Shown piece after piece: positions 8,198 through 15,312 of a DNA stretch of 64,000 nt. Origin of the DNA: Streptomyces sp. R302 (GTDB lineage Bacteria; Actinomycetota; Actinomycetes; Streptomycetales; Streptomycetaceae); assembly GCF_012927245.1 (NCBI RefSeq), contig NZ_JABBGE010000003.1, forward strand, positions 248,001-312,000, written 5' to 3'. Below the pieces are notes generated by a model, which saw only the letters and a program-made list of their open reading frames with translations, ran no database searches and was not told the origin of the DNA. The position numbers and the translations under genes were made by a program. How positions within the stretch are numbered: the first letter of the stretch is position 1; the number at the start of each line of letters is the position of its first letter.

Positions 8198-8610
8198 GCG
8201 CACCCGCCAGGGCGGTGCCCCCACCCGCGGACCCGGCTCGGGACCCGGCCCTGGAGCGGGCGATGCGCCCGCGCGGCAGAACGCACCCGCCCGGGCGGTG
8301 CCCACCCGCGGACCCGGCTCGGGGCCTAGGGCTGTTGCGGGCGGTGCGCCCGTGGCGGCAGAGCGCACCCGCCAGGGCGGTGCCCACCCGCAGACCCGGC
8401 TCGGGACCCGGCCCTGGAGCGGGCGGTGCGCCCGCGCGGCAGAACGCACTCGCCCGGGCGGTGCCCACCCGCAGCCCCGGCGCGGGACCCGGCCCCGGTA
8501 CGGGCGGTGCGCCCGTGGCGGCAGAGCGCACCCGCCAGGGCGGCCCCCACCCCCGGACCCGGCTCGGGACCCTGCCCTGGAGCGGGCGGTGCGTCCGCCG
8601 CACCCCCTTG
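8198..8610. repeat. About five tandem copies of an 82-bp GC-rich repeat
   Basis: The segment GCACCCGCCAGGGCGGTG (or close variants) recurs at 8200, 8283, 8365, 8446 and 8528, a spacing of 81-83 bp. Each unit continues through an ACCCGCAGACCCGGCTCGGG-type stretch and ends in GCGGGCGGTGCGCCCG. Units differ at scattered positions, so the array is not very recent. All frames through it look like low-complexity Arg/Pro/Gly translation, and I regard it as non-coding. Confidence 0.85.
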
Positions 8611-8619
8611 CGGGCGACC

Positions 8620-9165
8620 CGCGCCCGCCGCCCCTGTGGTGGTGCGGGGCCGCGCCCGGCGCCCCTGTGGGCATGAGTTCCGCTGGGGCGGTCCCGCACC
8701 ACCCGCAGGCCCGGCTTGGGGCCTGGCGCTGGTGCGGGCTGCGCGCCCGGCGTCCCTACGTCCTGCTAGGGCGGTGCCCACCCGCAGACCCGGCGCGGGA
8801 CCCGCCTCCGGTGCGGGCTGCGCGCCCGCCGTTCCTGTGGGCATACGTCCCGCAAGGGCGGGACGGGTGGGCACAGGGACGGCGCCCCCTGCCGCGCCTC
8901 GGCTTTCCGGGCCTGAACCCGCACCCCGTATGCGGCGCACATCCGGTGCGGGTCCAGGCGCAGAAGCGGAAGCACCCGCTAACGGTGCCGTTCCGTTGTG
9001 CCCACCCGTTCCGCCCTAGCGGAACGTATGCCCACAACGGAACGGCGGCGGGTGGGCACCGCCCTGGCGGAACGTAGGTCCGCAACGGAACGGTGGTGGT
9101 GGGTGGGCACCGTCCTGGCGGAATGTAGGTCCGCAAGGGAACGGCGGGGGCGCGGCCGCATCGCG
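8620..9165. repeat. Degenerate repeat tract with opposed hairpin units
   Basis: This continues the 82-bp array in diverged form and then carries a compound element. An inverted hairpin unit has inner stem 8846-8853/8858-8865; then comes a conserved middle; then a second unit has outer stem 8988-9000/9033-9045 and inner stem 9007-9014/9019-9026. Two further half-units follow around 9066 and 9116 at about 50-bp spacing, with CTGGCGGAACGTAGGTCCGC and CTGGCGGAATGTAGGTCCGC. Bases 8943-9048 are identical to the reverse complement of 42873-42978. No gene is visible here. Confidence 0.85.
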
Positions 9166-9208
9166 GGGGCGTGTGGTGCGGGCCACAGGGGGACGGCGAG
9201 GCGCGCAG

Positions 9209-9214
9209 TACGCT
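9209..9214 (+). promoter_or_regulatory. Probable -10 element of a leaderless transcript
   Basis: TACGCT fits the TANNNT actinobacterial -10 pattern and its last base is 7 bases before ATG 9221, so transcription would begin at or next to the start codon. No convincing -35 is seen and no Shine-Dalgarno precedes the ATG, both consistent with a leaderless message. Confidence 0.5.
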
Positions 9215-9220
9215 GGTCGC

Positions 9221-9292
9221 ATGCTGTTGCTCGTTCGCCGTCGCCACGTGGACTTCGTCCGCGTCACGAGCATGGCCTGTCGCGCCGCCTGA
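9221..9292 (+). CDS. Putative cysteine-containing leader peptide (23 aa)
   Basis: Short ORF whose core RRRHVDFVRVTSMACR matches the recurring Streptomyces leader-peptide pattern (RRHVDL...S..CR) that annotation pipelines call 'putative leader peptide', often upstream of sulfur-related genes. It is too short for routine ORF callers. The single cysteine near the C-terminus fits a cysteine-sensing attenuation role, which is inference. It lies 103 bp upstream of the 2OG-Fe(II) oxygenase gene on the same strand and is preceded by a -10 at the leaderless distance. I do not see a clear terminator/antiterminator pair in the 100-bp gap. Confidence 0.7.
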   Translation: MLLLVRRRHVDFVRVTSMACRAA

Positions 9293-9395
9293 CCCCGCCC
9301 CACGGGGTCCCCCATCCGACCCTGTCGACCGGCACCCGTGGCCCCCGCCCCACCCCGGCGGCCGCCCCGGGACCCGTACACCCGCGGACGCACCC

Positions 9396-10466
9396 ATGAC
9401 CCTCAGCGCCACCCGTACCCCCACCCCCGCCCCCACCCCCAGCGTCTCGTACGCCTCGCAGCTCCCGATCGTCGACCTCTCCGCCGCCGACCGCGGCCCC
9501 GACGCCCGCCGGCTGCTCCACGCCCAGCTGCACTCCGCCGCCCATGACGTGGGCTTCTTCCAGCTGGTCGGGCACGGCGTGACCGAGGCGGAGACCCGGG
9601 CGCTCACCGACGCCATGCACGCCTTCTTCGCCCTCCCGGAGACGGACCGGCGCGCGATCGACAACCTGAACTCGCCGCACTTCCGCGGCTACACCCGCGT
9701 CGGCGACGAACGCACCCAGGGCGCCCGCGACTGGCGCGACCAGCTCGACATCGGCGCCGAGCGCCCCGCCCGCGCGCCCGCGCCGTGGGAGCCGCCGTAC
9801 TGGTGGCTGGAGGGCCCCAACCAGTGGCCCGAGGCCCTGCCCGAGCTGCGTACGGCCGCGCTGCACTGGATCGACCGGCTCAGCGGCGTCGCCGAGAAGC
9901 TGCTGCGCGAGCTGCTCGCCTCGATCGGCGCGCGCGAGGACTTCTACGCCGACATCTTCGGGCCCCGCGCCCACCCGCACCTCAAGCTGGTGCGCTACCC
10001 GGGCAGCAGCGGTGACGGCGACGACCAGGGCGTCGGCGCCCACAAGGACTACGGGTTCCTGACCCTGCTGCTCCAGGACCAGGTCGGCGGGCTGCAGGTG
10101 CAGCGGGAGGACGGGCGGTTCCACGACGTGCCGCCGCTGCCCGGTGCTTTCGTCGTCAACCTCGGTGAACTCCTCGAAGTCGCGACGAACGGCTATCTGA
10201 TCGCCACCAACCACCGGGTCGTCTCCCCGCCCGGCGCGACGGAACGGTTCTCCGTGCCGTTCTTCTACAACCCGCGGCTCGACGCCCGGATCGCCCCGCT
10301 CGACTTCGCGTACGCGGACCGCGCGCCGGGCGTGACGGTCGACCCGGCGAACCCGATGTTCGCCGAGTACGGCCGCAACGAGCTGAAGGGGAAGGTCCGC
10401 GCGCACCCGCTGGTCGCGGCGCGCCACCACGCGGACCTCCTCCTCCGGCAGGACCTTCCGGCCTAG
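9396..10466 (+). CDS. 2-oxoglutarate/Fe(II)-dependent oxygenase, isopenicillin N synthase family
   Basis: 356 residues. The N-terminal DIOX_N-type region (LPIVDLSAADRG...VGFFQLVGHGV) precedes the double-stranded beta-helix. Iron ligands are H216 and D218 in GAHKDYGFLTLLL and H273 in ATNHRVVSP; the downstream RFSVPFFYNP supplies the R-x-S that binds 2-oxoglutarate. It is cytosolic and would hydroxylate or otherwise oxidise a small substrate that cannot be named from sequence. The upstream cysteine-type leader peptide suggests a link to sulfur metabolism, for example oxidation of an organosulfur compound; this is inference. ATG 9396 removes a Pro-rich upstream extension that reads through the leader region. 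Confidence 0.88.
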   Translation: MTLSATRTPTPAPTPSVSYASQLPIVDLSAADRGPDARRLLHAQLHSAAHDVGFFQLVGHGVTEAETRALTDAMHAFFALPETDRRAIDNLNSPHFRGYTRVGDERTQGARDWRDQLDIGAERPARAPAPWEPPYWWLEGPNQWPEALPELRTAALHWIDRLSGVAEKLLRELLASIGAREDFYADIFGPRAHPHLKLVRYPGSSGDGDDQGVGAHKDYGFLTLLLQDQVGGLQVQREDGRFHDVPPLPGAFVVNLGELLEVATNGYLIATNHRVVSPPGATERFSVPFFYNPRLDARIAPLDFAYADRAPGVTVDPANPMFAEYGRNELKGKVRAHPLVAARHHADLLLRQDLPA

Positions 10467-10468
10467 CC

Positions 10469-11569
10469 TCAGCCCACGATGTCCGCGTAGCCCTCGATCT
10501 CGCGCGGGTCCCGGCGGCCCGGGCCCGTGTAGCGGGCCGAGGGCCGGACCAGGCGGCCGGTGCGCTTCTGCTCCAGGATGTGCGCCGACCAGCCGGCCGT
10601 ACGGGCGCAGCTGAACATCGAGGTGAACATGTGCGCCGGGACCTCGGCGAAGTCGAGGACGATCGCGGCCCAGAATTCGACGTTCGTCGCGAGGATCCGG
10701 TCCGGACGGCGGTTGTGCAGCTCCTCCAGGGCGGCCTTCTCCAGCGCGGCGGCCACCTCGTAGCGCGGGGCGTCCAGCTCCTTCGCGGTGCGGCGGAGGA
10801 CCCGGGCCCGGGGGTCCTCGGCGCGGTAGACGCGGTGGCCGAAGCCCATCAGGCGCTCGCCGTTGTCGAGCGCCTGCTTGACGTAGGCCGTCGCGTCGCC
10901 GGTCCGCTCGATCTCCTCGATCATGCCGAGGACGCGGGAGGGCGCGCCGCCGTGCAGCGGGCCGGACATGGCGCCGACGGCGCCGGAGAGGGCGGCGGCC
11001 ACGTCGGCGCCGGTGGAGGCGATGACGCGGGCGGTGAAGGTGGAGGCGTTCATGCCGTGCTCGGCGGCCGAGGTCCAGTACGCGTCGACGGCCTTGACGT
11101 GCTTCGGGTCGGGCTCGCCGCGCCAGCGGATCATGAACCGCTCGACGACGGACTCGGCCTTGTCGATCTCGCTCTGCGGGACCATCGGGAGGCCCTGGCC
11201 GCGCGCGGACTGGGCGACGTAGGAGAGGGCCATGACGGCGGCGCGGGCGAGGTCGTCGCGGGCCTGCTCGGCGGAGATGTCGAGGAGCGGCTTGAGGCCC
11301 CAGACGGGCGCGAGCATGGCGAGCGCGGACTGCACGTCGACCCGGATGTCGCCGGAGTGGACCGGGATCGGGAAGGGCTCGGCGGCCGGCAGGCCGGGGT
11401 TGAAGGCGCCGTCGACGAGGAGGCCCCACACGTTGCCGAAGGAGACGTGGCCGACGAGGTCCTCGATGTCGACCCCGCGGTAGCGCAGCGCGCCGCCTTC
11501 CTTGTCTGGTTCGGCGATCTCGGTCTCGAACGCGACGACTCCTTCGAGGCCCGGTACGAACTCGGACAT
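10469..11569 (-). CDS. Citrate synthase 2-type enzyme
   Basis: 366 residues, condensing oxaloacetate with acetyl-CoA (or a propionyl-CoA-type substrate) at the entry to the TCA cycle. Catalytic histidines are visible in GPLHGGAPSRVL and MGFGHRVYR, with a further conserved histidine in AAEHGMNAST. The usual NVDF motif carrying the catalytic aspartate reads NVEFWAAIVLD, with Glu instead of Asp; from memory the actinobacterial second citrate synthase group shares this. GGAG lies 7 bases before ATG 11569. Divergent from pdxH, as in S. coelicolor SCO4387/SCO4388 (recollection). Confidence 0.92.
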   Translation of the reverse strand: MSEFVPGLEGVVAFETEIAEPDKEGGALRYRGVDIEDLVGHVSFGNVWGLLVDGAFNPGLPAAEPFPIPVHSGDIRVDVQSALAMLAPVWGLKPLLDISAEQARDDLARAAVMALSYVAQSARGQGLPMVPQSEIDKAESVVERFMIRWRGEPDPKHVKAVDAYWTSAAEHGMNASTFTARVIASTGADVAAALSGAVGAMSGPLHGGAPSRVLGMIEEIERTGDATAYVKQALDNGERLMGFGHRVYRAEDPRARVLRRTAKELDAPRYEVAAALEKAALEELHNRRPDRILATNVEFWAAIVLDFAEVPAHMFTSMFSCARTAGWSAHILEQKRTGRLVRPSARYTGPGRRDPREIEGYADIVG

Positions 11570-11589
11570 CACGCGGCTCCTTCTATCGA

Positions 11590-11599
11590 TGATCGATCA
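11590..11599. promoter_or_regulatory. TGATCGATCA palindrome in the citrate synthase/pdxH intergenic region
   Basis: A perfect 10-bp palindrome lies 21 bp upstream of the citrate synthase start, inside a locally AT-richer stretch (11580-11640). It is short, so an operator function is only a possibility. Confidence 0.25.
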
Positions 11600-11766
11600 A
11601 CCGAACGGCGGCGGCTGGAGAAACTCAACAGTCGTCCAGCCGAAGAGTCTGTACGGTTCCGATGATGCGGGGAAGCGTGACATCCGGCACACTGCGCCGA
11701 ACCGGCGACGAAGGATTGACGCCCCGCCGTGCGGGGCACACTGGGGCGCTGCGGCAGGATGGCCCC

Positions 11767-12420
11767 GTGACCGACGCCCTGGACCCCGCCGACATGCGCG
11801 AGCAGTACCGCACCAAGGAACTGACCGCGGCCGATCTCGCCCCCGATCCGATCCGGCAGTTCGCGTCCTGGTTCAAGGAGACCGCCGCCAGCCCGGCGAT
11901 CCACGAGCCGAACGCCATGGTCGTCTCGACCGCGACCCCCGACGGGCGCCCCTCGTCCCGGACGGTCCTGCTCAAGCACTACGACGACGCCGGCTTCGTC
12001 TTCTTCACCAACTACGGCTCCCGCAAGGGCGCCGAGCTGACCGCCAACCCGTACGTCTCGCTGCTCTTCCCCTGGCACCCGCTGGCCCGCCAGGTCATCG
12101 TCACCGGCCGCGCCGCCCGCACCGGCCGCGACGAGACCGCCGCCTACTTCCGCACCCGCCCGCACGGCTCCCAGCTGGGCGCCTGGGCGAGCGAGCAGTC
12201 CTCCGTCATCGCCTCCCGCGAGGAGCTCCTCGCCCGGTACGAGGAGCTGGCCGCCCGCTACCCCGACTCCGAGCAGGTCCCCGTCCCGCCGGAGTGGGGC
12301 GGCTTCCGGGTCGTCCCGGAGACCGTCGAGTTCTGGCAGGGCCACGAGAACCGCCTCCACGACCGCCTGCGGTACGTCCGCGAGGACGGCTCCTGGCGGG
12401 TGGAGCGCCTGGCGCCGTGA
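11767..12420 (+). CDS. pdxH: Pyridoxamine 5'-phosphate oxidase
   Basis: 217 residues. Makes pyridoxal 5'-phosphate from pyridoxine or pyridoxamine phosphate using FMN. The N-terminal [15 protein letters not shown], the FMN-binding stretch [24 protein letters not shown] and the PLP-site region [15 protein letters not shown] are all characteristic. GTG 11767 gives the normal length; the extra 35 residues encoded upstream are non-homologous and lack a ribosome site, whereas AGGATGG precedes 11767. Confidence 0.95.
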   Translation: MTDALDPADMREQYRTKELTAADLAPDPIRQFASWFKETAASPAIHEPNAMVVSTATPDGRPSSRTVLLKHYDDAGFVFFTNYGSRKGAELTANPYVSLLFPWHPLARQVIVTGRAARTGRDETAAYFRTRPHGSQLGAWASEQSSVIASREELLARYEELAARYPDSEQVPVPPEWGGFRVVPETVEFWQGHENRLHDRLRYVREDGSWRVERLAP

Positions 12421-12443
12421 CCGCCCGGCGGGCGTGACCGCCG

Positions 12444-13346
12444 CTACCGCCCGGTCTCCGCGAGCGCGCGGCCCAGCGCCAGCGCCGTCCGTACGGCGGC
12501 CGGGATGTCGGTGACCGGGAACTGGACGTGCCGTACGGTCCGCTCCCGGTCCACGACCAGGACCAGCCGCTTGAGCCGCAGCAGCTGCCCGGCCCGGAAG
12601 GTCGGCAGCCGCAGCGCCGCGGCGAGCCGGGTGTCGGTGTCGGAGAGCAGCGGGAAGGGGATCTCCTCGGCCTCCGCGAAGGCCCGCTGCTCGTCGGTCC
12701 GCTGCGTGGAGACGCCGCGGACGGCGACTCCTGCCGCCGTGAACTCCCCGTACGCCTCCCGGAACAGCCGGTTCTCCAGCGTGCAGCCGACGGTGCCGGG
12801 GATGTCGTTCCAGCCCTCGGGCAGTGGGCTGGGCCGTCCGGTGGCGGGGTAGCAGAACAGGACGGTGGCGGCGGCGTCCGGGTCGACCGGGTCGAGCTCG
12901 CCGCCGGTGTGCGCGGGGAGGGTGTGCGCGGGGAGGGTGAGCCGGGGCAGCGCGGTGCCCGGCAGGGTGTGGACGCGCAGCGCCTCGGCGCCGTCCGCGT
13001 CGGCGGTGGCGGTGAGGGTGCCGTCGCCGAGGACCCAGCGGTCGGCCCAGTCCTGCATGGAGACGAGGACCGGCAGCAGGGCGCGGCCGGCCTCGCTGAG
13101 CCGGTACTCGTGCCGGACGGGGCCCTGCTGGTAGGGGATTTTTTTTAGGACTCCGCTGTCGACGAGGTGGCCGAGCCGCTCGGTGAGGACCTTGCGGGAG
13201 ATGTCGAGCTCGCGCTGGAGCTCGTCGAAGCGGTGCCGGCCGCGCGCGGTCTCGCGGACGATCAGCAGGCTCCACCAGTCGCCGATGACGACGGCCGCCT
13301 GGGCGATGGCGCAGGCGGTGTCGCGCTCGGGTACGGCTCGCGCCAT
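12444..13346 (-). CDS. HxlR-type regulator fused to a peroxiredoxin-like domain
   Basis: 300 residues. Residues 1-105 form an HxlR winged helix (VVIGDWWSLLIVRETARGRHRFDEL region) with Cys12 near the N-terminus, the place used by redox-sensing HxlR proteins such as HypR and YodB. After a Thr/Pro linker, residues about 155-290 resemble an AhpC/TSA thioredoxin fold: VLFCYPATGRP, then GCTLENRLFREAYGEF with C188 at the position of the BCP-type peroxidatic cysteine, and LLSDTDTRLAAAL. It is divergent from an ABC exporter operon across a 139-bp region with two 18-bp direct repeats. A thiol- or peroxide-gated repressor of the exporter is the likely role (inference). It contains a run of eight A residues at codons 67-70. 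Confidence 0.82.
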   Translation of the reverse strand: MARAVPERDTACAIAQAAVVIGDWWSLLIVRETARGRHRFDELQRELDISRKVLTERLGHLVDSGVLKKIPYQQGPVRHEYRLSEAGRALLPVLVSMQDWADRWVLGDGTLTATADADGAEALRVHTLPGTALPRLTLPAHTLPAHTGGELDPVDPDAAATVLFCYPATGRPSPLPEGWNDIPGTVGCTLENRLFREAYGEFTAAGVAVRGVSTQRTDEQRAFAEAEEIPFPLLSDTDTRLAAALRLPTFRAGQLLRLKRLVLVVDRERTVRHVQFPVTDIPAAVRTALALGRALAETGR

Positions 13347-13408
13347 CTCTCTCGTCTCCCTCGGGTCCGGTCGGTCCCATCTTGCGTCATGGCTTGCCCC
13401 ACATGGTC

Positions 13409-13458
13409 AGTTCCCGATAGAAACTCTCTTGGCAAGAGTGAGTTCCCGAAAGAGACTC
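13409..13458. promoter_or_regulatory. Two 18-bp direct repeats, probable HxlR operators
   Basis: AGTTCCCGATAGAAACTC at 13409-13426 and AGTTCCCGAAAGAGACTC at 13441-13458 differ at two bases and are 32 bp apart, three helical turns. Between them CTCTTG-G-CAAGAG (13426-13438) is a perfect inverted repeat. They fill the gap between the HxlR fusion gene and the divergent exporter operon. Confidence 0.65.
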
Positions 13459-13485
13459 ACTCGTTCTTCGATCATATTTGGGGGG

Positions 13486-14295
13486 ATGTCCGTGGCCGTC
13501 GCCCGGGCCACCGCGTGGCGCACCTGGCAGGTGACCCGCCGCGCCTATCCGTGGACGTACGCCGTCGGCACCGTGCTGCCCGCGGCCCTCGCCCTCGCGC
13601 TGGGCGTCCTCGGCTACCGCGCCATCGGCGGCGGCACCGTCGCCGACGACTTCACCGAGGGGACCGGCACCACCGCCTACCTCGCCTACCTCGCCGTCGG
13701 CGTCATCGCCTTCCAGTTCACCGTCCGGCTGATCCTCTGGTCGGCCAAGGCGCTCATCACCGAGCAGCGCGAGGGCACCCTCGCCTCCCTGCTCATCGCA
13801 CCCGCCCGCCGCTTCCCCTACCTCGCGGGCTTCACCGCCTTCGCCGTGCTCAGCAGCCTCGCCGAGTTCCTCGTCCTCGGCCTCGTGCTCGCCGCCTTCG
13901 GGATCGCGATCCCCGTCTCCTCCCCGGCCGGCCTGCTCCTCGGTGCGGCCCTCCTCATCGCCGCCGTCTTCGCCTGCTCCGTCGGACTCGGCGGCCTGAT
14001 GATCGCCGCGGGCGAGGCCCACATCTCGCAGAACACCGTCTTCGCCGTCCTCGGCCTCCTCGGCGGCTTCACCTTCCCCCGCGCCTACCTGCCCGCATGG
14101 GCCCAGTGGTGCGCCGAACTCCTCCCCACCACCGCCGCCGTCGACGTCCTGCACGGCGCCACCACCGGCGGCCGGACGCTCGTCGAACTCCTCCCCGGGC
14201 TCGGCACCGGCGTCCTGGTCGCCGCCGCCTACCTCCTGCTCGGCCTGCTGTACCTGCCGCGGGCCGAGGCCCGCGCCGTCGAAAGGACCTACTGA
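13486..14295 (+). CDS. ABC-2 type exporter permease
   Basis: 269 residues with about six hydrophobic segments (for example LPAALALALGVLGY, YLAVGVIAFQFTV, LVLGLVLAAFGIAI, LLLGAALLIAAVFAC). The ABC-2 membrane fold with the internal STLASLLIAPARR-like EREGTL element (here EQREGTLASLLIAP) is clear. First gene of a permease-ATPase-permease operon facing the HxlR-peroxiredoxin gene. Start at ATG 13486, after GGGGGG; earlier in-frame codons overlap the operator region. Substrate unknown; DrrB-like drug or lipid export is possible. Confidence 0.85.
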   Translation: MSVAVARATAWRTWQVTRRAYPWTYAVGTVLPAALALALGVLGYRAIGGGTVADDFTEGTGTTAYLAYLAVGVIAFQFTVRLILWSAKALITEQREGTLASLLIAPARRFPYLAGFTAFAVLSSLAEFLVLGLVLAAFGIAIPVSSPAGLLLGAALLIAAVFACSVGLGGLMIAAGEAHISQNTVFAVLGLLGGFTFPRAYLPAWAQWCAELLPTTAAVDVLHGATTGGRTLVELLPGLGTGVLVAAAYLLLGLLYLPRAEARAVERTY

Positions 14296-14298
14296 ACG

Positions 14299-15312
14299 AT
14301 GACGGCAACGACGACGGGCATCCAGGTGCGCGCTCTCCGCAAGGACTTCCCCGTACGCGACAAGGGCCTCTTCGGTCCCCGCGGCACCAAGCGGGCCGTC
14401 GACGGCCTCGACCTCGACATCCCGCCCGGCCGCATCACCGGCCTCCTCGGCCTCAACGGCGCCGGCAAGACCACCACCATCAAGATCCTCGCCACCCTCC
14501 TCCGGCCCACCTCGGGAACCGTCCGCGTCGACGGCCTCGACACCGTCGCCGACGCCCGCGCCGTCCGCCGCCGGATCAACCTCATCGCCGGCGGCGAGCG
14601 CATGGTCTACACCCGGATGACCGGCCGCGAGAACCTCCGCTACTTCGGCCGGCTCTACGACGTCCCCACCCCCGAACTGCGCACCCGCATCGACGAACTC
14701 CTCGACCTGGTCGGCCTCACCGACGCCGCCGACACCACCGTCGAGCGCTACTCCCGCGGCATGACCCAGCGCCTCGCCATCGCCCGCGGCCTGATCAACA
14801 GCCCCGACTACCTCCTCCTCGACGAACCCACCCTCGGCCTCGACGCCCCCATCGCCCGCGACCTGCGCCGCGTCGTCGCCGCACTCGCCGCCGCCGGCAC
14901 CGGCGTCCTCCTCACCTCCCACTACCTCGCGGAGGTCGAGGAACTCTGCGGCCACGTGTACGTGATCTCCGGCGGCCGGCACCTCGCCCAGGGCAGCCCG
15001 GCCGAGCTGAAGACCGCCACCGGCAGCCACCGCACCGTCCGGGTCACCGTCACCGACCCCGGCGACCACACCGCCGCCGTCGCCACCCGCTTCGGCGCCA
15101 CCCGCGAGCCCCTCCCCAACGGCGCCGAGGCGATCGTCCTGCGCCACCCCGGCGACATGGCGGGCCCGCTCGCCGCCGCCCTCGTCGAGGCCGGCGGCTC
15201 CATCGGCGGCCTGGAGATCACCGAGGCCAGCCTGGAGGACGCCATCCTCCGCCTCGCCGACGGCACGGCCACCCCGCCCGCCTCCCCGGCCTCCGAGGCG
15301 GTGACGGTGTGA
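14299..15312 (+). CDS. ABC exporter ATP-binding protein (DrrA-like)
   Basis: 337 residues. Walker A is GLNGAGKTTT, the signature is YSRGMTQRL (a common variant in exporters), and Walker B is LLLDEPTLGLD, followed by the H-loop LLTSHYL. A C-terminal domain of about 90 residues follows the nucleotide-binding domain, as in DrrA. It starts 3 bases after the first permease and overlaps the next gene by four bases, so the three products are made together and presumably form one transporter with two different permeases. Confidence 0.92.
   Translation: MTATTTGIQVRALRKDFPVRDKGLFGPRGTKRAVDGLDLDIPPGRITGLLGLNGAGKTTTIKILATLLRPTSGTVRVDGLDTVADARAVRRRINLIAGGERMVYTRMTGRENLRYFGRLYDVPTPELRTRIDELLDLVGLTDAADTTVERYSRGMTQRLAIARGLINSPDYLLLDEPTLGLDAPIARDLRRVVAALAAAGTGVLLTSHYLAEVEELCGHVYVISGGRHLAQGSPAELKTATGSHRTVRVTVTDPGDHTAAVATRFGATREPLPNGAEAIVLRHPGDMAGPLAAALVEAGGSIGGLEITEASLEDAILRLADGTATPPASPASEAVTV

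Noticed and set aside
8198..8610. Possible CRISPR-like array
   Set aside because: The 82-bp units are contiguous and similar along their full length, with no short repeat/unique spacer alternation, and no cas genes are in the window.
8042..9077. Several long plus- and minus-strand ORFs across the repeat block
   Set aside because: Translations are Arg/Pro/Gly/Ala low-complexity, follow the DNA repeat period and have no start signals; GC-rich repeats lack stop codons by composition.
11590..11599. TGATCGATCA as a firm regulatory site
   Set aside because: A 10-bp palindrome is expected by chance at this window size; kept only as a low-confidence feature.
13387..15147. Long minus-strand ORF rich in Glu/Gly opposite the ABC operon
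   Set aside because: It is antisense to three genes with intact family motifs and shows only the composition expected of the complementary frame.
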